In this document: positions 32,704-44,546 of the stretch, piece by piece
Numbering within the stretch: position 1 is the stretch's first letter
How the letters are laid out: each line of letters opens with the position of its first letter
NCBI RefSeq assembly: GCF_002575655.3
Contig: NC_053040.3
Location: 156,737,148 to 156,801,147, forward strand
From: Aegilops tauschii subsp. strangulata
Lineage: Eukaryota > Streptophyta > Magnoliopsida > Poales > Poaceae
DNA length: 64,000 nt
Reading direction: 5' to 3'
Notes under the pieces: generated by a model
The model's database searches: none
The model's input: only the letters and a program-made list of their open reading frames with translations
What the model was told of the DNA's origin: nothing
Program-made: the position numbers and the translations under genes

Positions 32704-34271
32704 TGATACGTCTCCAACGTATCTATAATTTTTTATTGTTCCATGCTATATTATATTCTGTTTTGGACATTAATGGGCTTTATTGTACACTTTTGTATTA
32801 TTTTTGGGACTAACCTATTAACCGGAGGCCCAACCCAGAATTGCTGTTTTTTGCCTATTTCAGAGTTTCGCAGAAAAAGAATATCAAACGGAGTCCAAAC
32901 GGAATGAAACCTTCGGGAACGTGATTTTCGGAACGAACGTGATCCAGAGGACTTGGACCCTACGTCAAGACATCAACCAGGAGGGCACGAGGTAGGGGGG
33001 TGCGCCCTCCACCCTCGTGGGCCCCATGTTGCTCCACCGACATACTTCTTCCTCCTATATATACCTACGTACCCCCACACTACCAGATACGGAGCCAAAA
33101 ACCTAATTCCACCGCCGCAACCTTCTGTACCCATGAGATCCCATCTTGGGGCCTTTTCCGGAGCTCCGCCGGAGGGGGCATCGGTCACGGAGGGCTTCTA
33201 CATCAACACCATAGCCTCTCCGATGATGTGTGAGTAGTTTACCTCAGACCTTCGGGTCCATAGTTATTAGCTAGATGGCTTCTTCTCTCTTTTTGGATCC
33301 CAATACAATGTTCTCCCCCTCTCTTGTGGAGATCTATTCGATGTAATCTTCTTTTGTGGTGTGTTTGTTGAGACCGATGAATTGTGGGTTTATGATCAAG
33401 TTTATCTATGAACAATATTTGAATCTTCTCTGAATTCTTTTATGTATGATTGGTTATCTTTGCAAGTCTCTTCGAATTGTCAGTTTGGTTTGACCTACCA
33501 GATTGATCTTTCTTGCAATGGGAGAAGTGCTTAGCTTTGGGTTCAATCTTGCGGTGTCCTTTCCCAGTGACAGTAGGGGCAGCAAGGCACGTATTGTATT
33601 GTTGCCATCGAGGATAACAAGATGGGGTTTATATCATATTGCATGAGTTTATCCCTCTACATCATGTCATCTTGCTTAAAGCGTTACTCTGTTCTTTTGA
33701 ACTTAATACTCTAGATGCATGCTGGATAGCGGTCGATGTGTGGAGTAATAGTAGTAGATGCAGGCAGGAGTCGGTCTACTTGTCTCGGACATGATGCCTA
33801 TATACATGATCATACCTAGATATTCTCATAACTATGCTCAATTCTGTCAATTGCTCAATAGTAATTTGTTCACCCACCGTAATACTTATGCTCTCGAGAG
33901 AAGCCTCTAGTGAAACCTATGGCCTCCGGGTCTATTTTCCATCATATTAATCTCCCGACAACAAGCTATTTCTGGCGCTGTTTTTATTTTTGCTTTCTTT
34001 GCTTTGCATCTTTATCATAAAAATACCAAAAATATTATCTTATCATATCTACCAGATCTCACTCTCGTAAGTGACCGTGAAGGGATTGACAACCCCTTTA
34101 TTGCGTTGGTTGCGAGGATTTATTTGTTTGTGTAGGTGCGAGGGACTCGTGCATGGCCTCCTACTAGATTGATACCTTGGTTCTCAAAAACTGAGGGAAA
34201 TACTTACGCTACTTTGCTGCATCACCCTTTCCTCTTCAAGGGAAAACCAACGCAGTGCTCAAGAGGTAGCA
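32704..34271 (+). repeat. 5' LTR of Gypsy D (1,568 bp)
   Basis: It starts TGATACGTCTCCAACGTATC and ends CAAGAGGTAGCA, followed by the primer site. A TATATATACC at about 33,055-33,064 is a candidate TATA box. The ORFs inside (94 and 77 codons) recur in the 3' LTR and reflect LTR duplication, not genes. Confidence 0.9.
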
Positions 34272-34280
34272 AGAAGGATT

Positions 34281-34300
34281 TCTGGCGCCGTTGCCGGGGA
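34281..34300 (+). other. Primer-binding site of Gypsy D
   Basis: TCTGGCGCCGTTGCCGGGGA, nine bases after the 5' LTR. It is identical to the Gypsy A site, which links D to the same priming tRNA class. Confidence 0.8.
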
Positions 34301-34491
34301 GTCTACGCAAAAGTCAACATACCAAGTACCCATCACAAACCCTTATCTCCCGCATTACATTATTTGCCATTTGCCTCTCGTTTTCCTCTCCCCCACTTCA
34401 CCCTTGCCGTTTTATTCGCCCTCCCTTTTCTGTTCGCCTCTTTTTTGCTTGCTTCTTGTTTGCTCGTGTGTTGGATTGCTTGCTTGTCACT

Positions 34492-35945
34492 ATGGCTCAA
34501 GACAATACTAAATTGTGTGACTTCACCAATACCAACAATAATGATTTTCTTGGCACTCCGATTGCTCCTCTTACCGATACTGAATCTTGTGAAATCAATG
34601 CTGCTTTGTTAAATCTTGTCATGAAAGATCAATTCGCCGGCCTTCCTAGTGAAGATGCCGCTACCCATCTAAATAGCTTCGTTGATTTGTGTGATATGCA
34701 AAAGAAGAAAGATGTGGATAATGATATTGTTAAATTGAAGCTATTCCTTTTTCGCTTAGAGATCGTGCTAAAGCTTGGTTTTCGTCTTTGCCTAAAAATA
34801 GTATTGATTCTTGGAATAAGTGCAAAGATGCTTTTATCTCTAAGTATTTTCCTCCCGCTAAGATCATCTCTCTTAGAAACGATATTATGAATTTTAAGCA
34901 ACTTGATCATGAACATGTTGCACAATCTTGGGAGAGGATGAAATTAATGATACGTAATTTCCCTACACATGGTTTGAATTTGTGGATGATTATACAAAAA
35001 ATTTATGCCGGATTGAATTTTGCTTCTAGAAATCTTTTAGATTCGGCCGCCGGAGGCACTTTTATGGAAATCACTTTAGGAGAAGCTACTAAACTCCTAG
35101 ATAATATTATGGTTAATTATTCTCAATGGCACACTGAAAGATCTACTAATAAAAAAGTGCATGCGATAGAAGAAATTAATGTTTTGAGTGGAAAGATGGA
35201 TGACCTTATGAAATTATTTACTACTAAGAGTGTTTCTTCTGATCCTAATGATATGCCTTTATCTACTTTGATTGAGAATAATAATGAATCTATGGATGTG
35301 AATTTTGTTGGTAGGAATAATTTTGGTAACAACGCGTATAGAGGAAACTTTAATCCTAGGCCGTATCCTAGTAATTCCTCTAATAATTATGGTAATTCCT
35401 ACAACAATTCTTATGGAAATTTTAATAAGATGCCCTCTGAATTTGAGACTAGTGTTAAGGAATTTAGGAATTCGCAAAAGAATTTCAATGCTTTGCTTGA
35501 AGAAAAATTGCTTAAAGTTGATGAATTGGCTAGGAACGTTGATAGAATTTCTCTTGATGTTGATTCTTTAAAACTTAGATCTATTCCTCCTAAGCATTAT
35601 ATTAATGAGTCTCTCAAAGCCATGATAATTTCCATTGATGAGTGCAAAGAAAGAACCGCTAGGATGCGTGCTAAGAAAGATTGTTTTGTGAAAGCGTGTT
35701 CTTCTAGTTTCTATGAAAATAAAGATGAAGATCTAAAAGTTATTGACGTGTCCCCGATTAAATCTTTGTTTTGCAATATGAATCTTGATAATGATGGAAC
35801 TGAATATGATCCACCTTTACCTAGAAGGCGTTCCAAAAATTCGGAGTTTTTAGATCTTGATGCAAAAATTGGCAAAAGTGGGATTGAAGAGATCAAAACT
35901 CTAGATACTAATGAACCCACTATTTTGGATTTCAAGGAATTTTAA
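34492..35945 (+). pseudogene. Gypsy D gag, one frameshift
   Basis: The start ATG at 34,492 gives MAQDNTKLCDFTNTNNNDFL. A single frameshift near 34,745, at a run of Ts, moves the frame. After it the Gag core continues: NSIDSWNKCKDAFISKYFPP, then QLDHEHVAQSWERMKLMIRN and the G-L-x-F element AGLNFASRN. Downstream is an Asn/Gly/Tyr-rich region (NSSNNYGNSYNNSYGNFNK, about residues 190-225 of the second part) and a long helical C-terminal half, with a stop at 35,943. I see no CCHC zinc knuckle. The frameshift is recent-looking, because the codons on both sides are still in sense. Confidence 0.8.
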
Positions 35946-36573
35946 TTATGATAATTGCTCTTTGATAGATTGTATTTCCTTGTTGCAATCCGTGCTGAAT
36001 TCTCCTCATGCTTATAGTCAACATAAAGCTTTTACTAAGCATATCGTTGATGCTTTGATGCAATCTTATGAAGAAAAACTTGAGTTGGAAGTTTCTATTC
36101 CTAGAAAACTTTATGATGAGTGGGAACCTACTATTAAAAATTAAAATTAAAGATCATGAATGCTATGCTTTGTGTGATTTGGGTGCTAGTGTTTCCACGA
36201 TTCCAAAAACTTTGTGCGGTTTGCTAGGATTCCGTGAATTTGATGATTGCTCTTTAAACTTGCACCTTGCGGGTTCCACTATTAAAAATCTATGGGAAGA
36301 ATTAATGATGTTCTTATTGTTGAAAATAGGAATTATGTGCCCGTAGATTTTATTGTTCTTGATATAGATTGCAATCCTTCATGTCCTATTATTCTTGGTA
36401 GACCTTTCCTTAGAACGATTGGTGCAATTATTGATATGAAGGAAGGAAATATTAGATTCCAATTTCCGTTAAGGAAAGGCATGGAACACTTCCCTAGAAA
36501 GAAAATAAAATTACCTTATGAATCTATTATGAGAGCCACTTATGGATTGCCTATCAAAGATGGCAATACCTAG
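35946..36573 (+). pseudogene. Gypsy D protease-like region, frameshifted
   Basis: The sense reading continues after the gag stop through three frames. 35,946-36,144 includes HKAFTKHIVDALMQSYEEKL. The next part holds the protease motif ALCDLGASVSTIPKTL at about 36,165-36,210. 36,292-36,573 holds the second protease half FIVLDIDCNPSCPIILGRPF. The stop at 36,571-36,573 ends all recognisable coding sequence of the element. The Asp-Leu-Gly-Ala-Ser catalytic loop equals that of Gypsy E. Confidence 0.75.
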
Positions 36574-39391
36574 ATCTATCCTTGCTTCTATGCCTAGCTA
36601 GGGGCGTTAAACCATAGCGCTTGTTGGGAGGCAACCCAATTTTATTTTTACTTTTTTTTTTGCTTTTTTGCTTCTGTTTAGGAATAAATATTTGATCTAG
36701 CCTCTGGTTAGATGTGTTTTTATGTTTTAATAGGTGTTTGTGCCAAGTTTAACCTATAGGATCTTCTTGGATGATAGTTATTTGATCTTGCTGAAAATTG
36801 TAGAAACTTTCTGTTCACGAAAATAATTGTTAAAAATCACCAGAACGTGATAAAATATTGATTCCAAATGCTGCTGATCAATAAAAAAATTGTATAGGTC
36901 GTCCTATTTTGGCTGAATGTTTGGTGTTCCAGAAGTTTGCGTTAGTTACAGATTACTACAGACTGTTCTGTTTTTGACAGATTCTGTTTTTCGTGTGTTG
37001 TTTGCTTATTTTGATGAATCTATGGCTAGTAAAATAGTTTATAAACCATAGAGAACTTGGAATACAGTAGGTTTAACACCAATATAAATAAATAATGAGT
37101 TCATTACAGTACCTTGAAGTGGTGTTTTGTTTTCTTTCGCTAACGGAGCTCACGAGATTTTCTGTTAAGTTTTGTGTTGTGAAGTTTTCAAGTTTTGGGT
37201 AAAAGATTTGATGGATTATGGAATAAGAAGTGGCAAGAGCCTAATCTTGGGGATGCCCATGGCACCCCAAGATAATCTAAGGACACCAAAAAGCCAAAGC
37301 TTGGGGATGCCCCGGAAGGCATCCCCTCTTTCGTCTACTTCCATCGGTAACTTTACTTGGAGCTATATTTTTATTCACCACATAATATGTGTTTTGATTG
37401 GAGAGTCTTGTATTATTTAAGTCTTTGCTTTTTAGTTTACCACAATCATCTTTGCTGTACACACCTTTTGAGAGAGACACACATGATTCGGAATTTATTA
37501 GAATACTCTATGTGCTTCACTTATATCTTTTGAGTCATATAGTTTTTGCTCTAGTGCCTCACTTATATCCTTTAGAGCACGGTGGTGATTTTGTTTTATA
37601 GAAACTATTGTTCTCTCATGCTTCACTTAGATTATTTTGAGAGTCCTACAAAACAGCATGGTAGTTTGCTTTGACAATGATAGGCATTCAAGATTAGTAA
37701 AAAAAAAATCTTATGAGTGTGTTGAATATTATGAGAAGTTTGATACTAGATAATTGTTTTGAGATATGAAGATGGTGATATTAGAGTCATGCTAGTTGAG
37801 TAGTTTTGAATTTGATAAATACTTGTGTTAAATTTTGTGATTCCCGTAGCATGCACGTATGGTGAACCGTTATGTGATGAAGTCGGAGCATGATTTATTT
37901 ATTGATTGTCTTCCTTATGAGTGGCGGTCGGGGACGAGCGATGGTCTTTTCCTACCAATCTATCCCCCTAGGAGCATGCGCGTAATACTTTGTTTTGATA
38001 ACTTGTAGATTTTTGCAATAAGTATATGAGTTCTTTATGACTAATGTTGAGTCCATGGATTATACACACTTTTTCTCCTTCCACCATTGCTAGCCTCTCT
38101 AATACCGCGCACTTTTCGCCGGTATCATACACCCACCATATACCTTCATCAAAACAGCCACCATACCTACCTATCATGGCATTTCCATAGCCATTCCGAG
38201 ATATATTGCCATGCAACTTACCACCGTTCCGTTTATTATGACACGCTTCGTCATTGTCATATTGCTTCGCATGATCATGTAGTTGACATCGTATTCGTGG
38301 CAAAGCCACCATTCATAATTCTTTCATACATGTCACTCTTGATTCATTGCATATCCCGGTACACCGCCGGAGGCATTCACATAGAGTCATATTTTGTTCT
38401 AAGTATTGAGTTGTAATTGTTGAGTTGTAAGTAAATAAAAGTGTGATGATCATCATTTTTTAGAGCATTGTCCCAAGTGAGGAAAGGATGATGGAGACTA
38501 TGATTCCCCCACAAGTCGGGATGAGACTCCGGACGAAAAAAAACAGGCCATAAAAAAAGAGAAGAAAAGCCCCAAATAAAAAAAGGAGAGAAAAAAAAGA
38601 GAAGGGACAATGTTACTATCCTTTTACCACACTTGTGATTCAAAGTAGCACCATGATCTTCATGATAGAGAGTCTCCTATGATATCACTTTCATATACTA
38701 GTGGGAAATTTTTCATTATAGAACTTGGCTTGTATATTCAAATGATGGGCTTCCTCAAAATGCCCTAGGTCTTCGTGAGCAAGCGAGTTGGATGCACACC
38801 CACTTAGTTCCTTTTGTTGAGCTTTCATATACTTATAGCTCTAGTGCATCCGTTGCATGGCAATCCCTACTCACTCACATTGATATCTATTAATGGACGT
38901 CTCCATAGCCCATTGATACGCCTAGTTGATGTGAGACTATCTTCTCCCTTTTTTTGTCTTCTCCACAACCACCATTCTATTCCACATATAGTGCTATGTC
39001 CATGGCTCACACTCATGTATTGCGTGAAGATTGAAAAAGTTTGAGAACACTAAAAGTATGAAACAATTGCTTGGCTTTTCATCGGGGTTGTGCATGATTT
39101 AAATATTTTGTGTGGTGAAGATAGAGCATAGCCAGACTATATGATTTTGTAGGGATAACTTTCTTTGGCCTTGTCATTTTGAGAAGACATAATTGCTTAG
39201 TTAGTATGCTTGAAGTATTACTATTTTTATGTCAATATTAAACTTTTGTCTTGAATCTTTTGGATCTGAATATTCATACCACAATTAAGAAGAATTACAA
39301 TGAAATTATGCCAAGTAGCATTCCACATCAAAAATTCTATTTTTATCATTTACCTACTCGAGGACGAGCAGGAATTAAGCTTGGGGATGCT
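36574..39391 (+). other. Gypsy D long non-coding 3' internal region
   Basis: About 2.8 kb lies between the protease remnant and the 3' LTR where an autonomous Gypsy has RT, RNase H and integrase. None of these motifs occurs in any frame. CTTGGGGATGCC words recur at 37,250, 37,302 and 39,380, the last one as the polypurine tract GCTTGGGGATGCT directly before the 3' LTR. A purine-rich patch lies at 38,535-38,610. Confidence 0.7.
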
Positions 39392-40787
39392 TGATACGTC
39401 TCCAACGTATCTATAATTTTTTATTGTTCCATGCTATATTGTATTCTATTTTGGACATTAATGGGCTTTATTATACACTTTTATGTTATTTTTGGGACTA
39501 ACCTATTAACCGGAGGCCCAGCCCAGAATTGTTGTTTTTTGCCTATTTCAGAGTTTCGCAGAAAAAGAATATCAAATGGAGTCCAAACGGAATGAAACCT
39601 TCGGGAACGTGATTTTCGGAACGAACGTGATCCAGAGGACTTGGACCCTACGTCAAGACATCAACCAGGAGGGCACGAGGCAGGGGGGGCGCCCTCCACC
39701 CTCGTGGGCCCCATGTTGCTCCACCGACGTACTTCTTCCTCCTATATATACCTACGTACCCCCAAACTACCAGATACGGAGCCAAAAACCTAATTCCACC
39801 GCCGCAACCTTCTGTACCCGTGAGATCCCATCTTGGGGCCTTTTCCGGAGCTCCGCCGGAGGGGGCATCGATCACGGAGGGCTTCTACATCAACACTATA
39901 GCCTCTCTGATGATGTGTGAGTAGTTTACCTCAGACCTTCAGGTCCATAGTTATTAGCTAGATGGCTTCTTCTCTCTTTTTGGATCTCAATACAATGTTC
40001 TCCCCTCTCTTGTGGAGATCTATTCGATGTAATCTTCTTTTGTGGTGTGTTTGTTGAGACCGATGAATTGTGGGTTTATGATCAAGTTTATCTATGAACA
40101 ATATTTGAATCTTCTCTGAATTCTTTTATGTATGATTGGTTATCTTTGCAAGTCTCTTCGAATTGTCAGTTTGGTTTGACCTACCAGATTGATCTTTCTT
40201 GCAATGGGAGAAGTGCTTAGCTTTGGGTTCAATCTTGCGGTGTCCTTTCCCAGTGACAGTAGGGGCAGCAAGGCACGTATTGTATTGTTGCCATCGAGGA
40301 TAACAAGATGGGGTTTATATCATATTGCATGAGTTTATCCCTCTACATCATGTCATCTTGCTTAAAGCGTTACTCTGTTCTTTTGAACTTAATACTCTAG
40401 ATGCATGCTGGATAGCGGTCGATGTGTGGAGTAATAGTAGTAGATGCAGGCAGGAGTCGGTCTACTTGTCTCGGACGTGATGCCTATATACATGATCATA
40501 CCTAGATATTCTCATAACTATGCTCAATTCTGTCAATTGCTCAACAGTAATTTGTTCACCCACCGTAATACTTATGCTCTCGAGAGAAGCCTCTAGTGAA
40601 ACCTATGGCCCCCGGGTCTATTTTCCATCATATTAATCTCCCGACAACAAGCTATTTCTGGCGCCGTTTTTATTTTGCTTTCTTTGCTTTGCATCTTTAT
40701 CATAAAAATACCAAAAATATTATCTTATCATAGCTATCAGATCTCACTCTCGTAAGTGGCCGTGAAGAGATTGACAACCCCTCTATT

Positions 40788-42989
40788 AGAGAAATGCTGA
40801 GTGACAGGGCTCCGGGCCCTGATGGTTTTAATGGTTGTTTCCTTAAGAGCTGCTGACAAATCATCAAGTCGGATTTCTATAAGCTGTGCCATGCCTTTCA
40901 TGCTGGAGGGCTAGATATCACCAGCATTAGTGAGGGGTACACCACCTTGATCCCTAAGATCTCTTCTCCAGAAACTGCAAATGATTATAGACCAATTACT
41001 TTACTGAATTGTTGTCTGAAAATCATCACAAATATCTTGGCTAACCGGCTGCAGAAAGTCATCCTCAAAATCATCCACAAAAACCAGTACTGTTTCATCA
41101 AAGGGAGGACAATCCAAGATTGCCTGGCGTGGTCGTTTGAATACATCCATCAATGCCATACCTCAGCGCGGGAAATTATCCTCCTCAAGTTAGACTTTGC
41201 TAAGGCGTTTGACACGATTGAGCACGCCCCCATGATGGAGATCATGAAGCACATGGGTTTTGATGACAAATGGCTCGGATGGATGAAAACGATCTTTGGC
41301 TCGGGGGTTTCTTCTGTACTCCTTAATGGAGTTCCTGGCCGGAAATTTAATTGTAAATGTGGTGTGCGACAGGGTGACCCTCTCTCACCGTTGATATTTG
41401 TCCTTGCGGCTGACCTTCTCCAAGCAGCAATTAATGATGCTTTCGCTAGAGGACTAGTTGAGCTTCCTCTCCCTCGTGACAGTGCGGGTGACTTCCCCAT
41501 TGTTCAATACGCTGACGACACGATTTTGGTTATGCAGGCATGTCCTGAACAGGCTGCCCGTATGAAAACTATCTTGGAGGATTATGCTGTTTCGGTTGGG
41601 CTGAAGATCAATTTCCAGAATTCAACTCTTATACCCATTAACATTGATCACCAGCGTGCTTTGGAATTGGCTGGGGTTTTTGGCTGTTCTATTGGTTCCA
41701 TGCCTTTCACCTACCTCGGCCTCCCAATGGGGACGACGAGGCGAAGTGTTCTTGATCTCATGCCGCTAGTACATGCAGTCGAGAGGAAGACGTCCACTGC
41801 GTTGTCGCTGATGTCATCCGGGGCCAAACTGACTTTGGTCAATTCTGTTGTGACTTCGATGCTGATATATGCAATGTGCACAATCAAATTGCACCCAAAA
41901 GTGATCGAGCATCTGGACAAACTGCGCAGATATTGCCTCTGGGCAAAAAATTCTGACGATGGGGTCAAGAACAACTCCCTTGCGGCCTGGGAACTTGTCT
42001 GCCGCCCAAAACGCTGTGGAGGCCTTGGTGTTATTGATATCAAAACACAGAATGTTGCCCTTCTCCTGAAACATCTATTCAAATTCTATAATCATGAAGA
42101 TGTCCCCTGGGTGGAGCTGGTTTGGGACGCTTACTACAGAAACAAAATACCGCATGCAACTGATGCAGCGGGCTCTTTCTGGTGGGAGGACGTGATGCAA
42201 CTCAGTGGGGTCTTCCGGGGGATCACCAAAGTCACCCCGGGGGATGGCTCTAGCTCTTTATTTTGGAAAGATGTTTGGTTTGATAGTAGTCAGGATTCCC
42301 CACTCATGGACATGTACCCACGGGCTTTCTCATTTTGCTTGAATGAAGATGACTCCATTGCTAAGGTTCTTACTGCAACTGACCCAGCCATGATCTTTAG
42401 TTTACCTCTCTCGATCCAGGCGAGAGAGGAAATCAAAGAGATCCAGCAGGGGTCGACGCAAATTCGTGTGGCCGACGACTGTTGTGACATTTGGGAATGC
42501 ACGCTCGGGCGTTTCTCGTCCAAGAAATTATATAATCACTGCTACAAGCAGGTTGTGGCAGATGAGGCGTTCGGTTGGCTCTGGAAAGCCAAGAGCCCGA
42601 TCAAATTCAAGATGTTCGGGTGGCTACTCCTAGTTGATCTTCTGAATACCAGGAATATGCTCAAACGCAGACATTTTGCTGTCGCGGGGGGCAACTACAC
42701 ATGCATGTTCTGTCAAAACCCTCCCGAGGAAACTGTGGAACATCTGTTCTTCAATTGCCCCTTTAGTCAACACTGCTGGAGTAAAGTTGGATTGGCGTGG
42801 GTGCCAACAGATTGGCTTTGCTGCGTGGGGGTAGGGATAACTGGAGGCAACCTCTTTTCATGGATATATTTCTTTTGGCTGCTTGGAGTCTATGGATGGA
42901 GAGAAACAACCAACACTTCAGAGGGATTCAGCATTCCTTCGGAGCATGGCTGGCTAGTTCAAGCATCTCTTGGAGTTGCTAACACATAA
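40788..42989 (+). pseudogene. LINE ORF2 fragment: reverse transcriptase and zinc-binding C-terminus
   Basis: The frame begins inside the RT (RAPGPDGF, 40,815) and has a TGA at 40,854 just before the long open part (680 codons from 40,947). RT motifs in order are [54 protein letters not shown] and the catalytic [10 protein letters not shown] zf-RVT module follows near the C-terminus ([17 protein letters not shown], then C-x2-C and H-x4-C in CMFC and EHLFFNC). A frameshift near 42,800 moves the natural C-terminus ([17 protein letters not shown]) to another frame, ending at 42,982. Apart from truncation, one stop and one frameshift, the RT domain is well preserved. Confidence 0.85.
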
Positions 42990-43173
42990 CTGCAGAGAGG
43001 AACTTCGCCCCTTCCTGTCTAGTTACATTGTAAATTTGGGTCACTAGGGTTGTAGCTAGCTTGCATGGCTGGGGGGCCACAAAAACCCTTTGTAACGCAT
43101 ATGTAACTGTTCCTTTGTGAGTAATACAAAGTCAGTGGGAGCCTCTCCCACTGTCGTTCACCTTTCAAAAAAA
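40788..43173 (+). mobile_element. 5'-truncated L1-type LINE in the 3' LTR of Gypsy D
   Basis: It is flanked by a perfect 15-bp duplication gacaacccctctatt (40,773-40,787 and 43,174-43,188) and ends in a short A tail (43,167-43,173). This is the signature of target-primed reverse transcription. The endonuclease half and the first ORF are missing because of 5' truncation. Before its A tail the 3' UTR contains GAGTAATACAAAGTCAGTGG, a plausible polyadenylation region. Confidence 0.9.
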
Positions 43174-43730
43174 GACAACCCCTCTATTGCGTTGGTTGCG
43201 AGGATTTATTTGTTTGTGTAGGTGTGAGGGACTCGTGCGTGGCCTCCGACTGGATTGATACCTTGGTTCCCAAAAGCTGAGGGAAATACTTACGCTACTT
43301 TGCTGCATCATCCTTTCCTCTTCAAGGGAAAACCAACGCAGTGCTCAAGAGGTAGCACCCGTGTGCACGGGGTCCAAGGGCCCGTGCGCACGGGGTATCC
43401 AGAGGCTCACAATATGCCGCCTTCTCGTGGACACCCGTCGGTGCAGGTGGAACCTCGCCTTCTCCTTGAAGGTTCCTTCTCTGTTTCTAGGCTTCTCTCG
43501 TGGATGGTGTAGGCGCTCGCTTGTGGATGACCTCCTCCATGGCATGCTCATCATTGGGCTCAAACCTACATGGGCACATGGTAGGACGGTCAAATAGTAT
43601 ACCATCCTCGAGGGAACTAAGAGGACACGCATTAAGGATGGAATTCACCTTAGTGTGATTGAAGTAGGAGTTTGGCGTGTCTCTTAGCAATGGAACTCTT
43701 GACATGGTGATGTCCGTAGGATGCTCCACA

Positions 43731-44546
43731 TCAAGTTAGCACTATTAATAACATGATATATCTTCTTTTCATCAAGATAGGCATATTTCAATGTATCAGG
43801 CAATTGTTTTAGTTCAAACATAGGATCACCTTTAGGTGGAGGAGGACCTCCCAGAGTTTCAACAGGCAAATTATGTTTCATGATAGGTGGTTGATAAAAG
43901 AACATCTTATCTATTTCATTTCTTTCATTCATATGCATATTGTTTTCATGGTCTAGAAAATATTGTTCTAACGGATCTGTAGGAGGTACAACAATAGAAG
44001 CAAGACCAATAATTTCATATTTACTAGGCAATTCTTTATCTCAAGGTTGTCTACGAAACTTAGAAACATTAAACTCATGAGATATATCACCAAAGTTAAT
44101 AATGACAGTTTCTTTAGCACAATCAATCTTAGCATTAACAGTGTTCAAGAAAGGTCTACCAAATATAATGGGGCAAAAATCATCGTGTGGAGAACCAAGG
44201 ACAAGGAAATCAGTAGGGCATTTCATTTTCCCACACAAGACTTCAACATCTCTAACAATCCCAAACGGTGAAATAGTATCTCAGTTCGCAAGCTTAATAG
44301 TAACATCAATATGTTCTATTTCAGCAGGAGCAATATCATTCATAATTTCTTGATATAAGGTAACCAGAATAGCACTCACACTAGCACCCAAATCACATAA
44401 GCCATGATAACAATGATCTCCTATCTTTACTGAGATAACAGGCATGCCAACAGAAGGCTTATTCTTATTTTTAGTATCAGGTTTAGCAATTCTAGCGGCT
44501 TCACCACAAAAGTAAATAACATGCCCATCAATATTATTGACCAAGA
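43731..44546 (-). pseudogene. Gypsy E protease region, frameshifted
   Basis: The minus frames at 44,540-44,281, 44,238-44,041 and 44,031-43,731 together match the Gypsy A protease stretch. The motif is HGLCDLGASVSAI (44,365-44,405), followed by PTDFLVLGSPHDDFCPIIFG and GDPMFELKQLPDTLKYAYLD. A frame change near 44,280 and a stop near 44,040 break it. The frame that runs on below 43,731 has entered the LTR of Gypsy C. Confidence 0.8.

Larger units (their letters stand above)
32704..43357 (+). mobile_element. Gypsy retrotransposon D: complete, gag-protease only, with a nested LINE
   Basis: Both LTRs are present and it is flanked by a perfect cccgt duplication (32,699-32,703 and 43,358-43,362). 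Without the LINE and one copy of its duplication it is about 8.25 kb. The internal region (34,272-39,391) has a primer site, gag, a protease-like motif and then about 2.8 kb without any RT, RNase H or integrase. It is therefore a non-autonomous family member that would rely on enzymes supplied by another Gypsy. By eye the two LTRs differ at about 35 sites in 1,565 bp, roughly 2 per cent. That suggests a fairly recent insertion, younger than C and E. Confidence 0.9.
39392..43357 (+). repeat. 3' LTR of Gypsy D, interrupted by a LINE
   Basis: The LTR pieces are 39,392-40,787 and 43,189-43,357, plus the duplicated 15 bp at 43,174-43,188. It starts TGATACGTCTCCAACGTATC and ends CAAGAGGTAGCA like the 5' copy. 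Differences are scattered single bases and two or three one-base indels. Confidence 0.9.
26487..43730 (-). mobile_element. Gypsy retrotransposon C, partial and heavily nested
   Basis: From the right on the minus strand it shows an LTR of about 940 bp (split in three), a primer site, a long leader, a gag frame (29,116-27,796) and further coding sequence to 26,487, where a CACTA end abuts it. No reverse transcriptase or 3' LTR is present. It sits inside Gypsy E: at 43,731 the sequence switches to the E protease-pol region. Its own LTR was later hit by a solo-LTR family and by Gypsy D. Confidence 0.75.
30783..43730 (-). repeat. 5' LTR of Gypsy C, split by two nested insertions
   Basis: The LTR pieces are 30,783-30,921, 32,269-32,703 and 43,363-43,730, about 940 bp in total. 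On the minus strand it starts TGTGGAGCATCC and ends CTACAACA. The first gap is a solo LTR and the second is Gypsy D, whose cccgt target duplication marks the break. The LTR carries perfect palindromes CCCGTGCGCACGGG (about 32,665 and 43,381). Confidence 0.75.

Noticed and set aside
32953..33237. 94-codon ORF in the LTR, repeated at 39,576-39,920
   Set aside because: Its presence in both LTRs is due to LTR duplication. No domain, and the frame differs by an indel.
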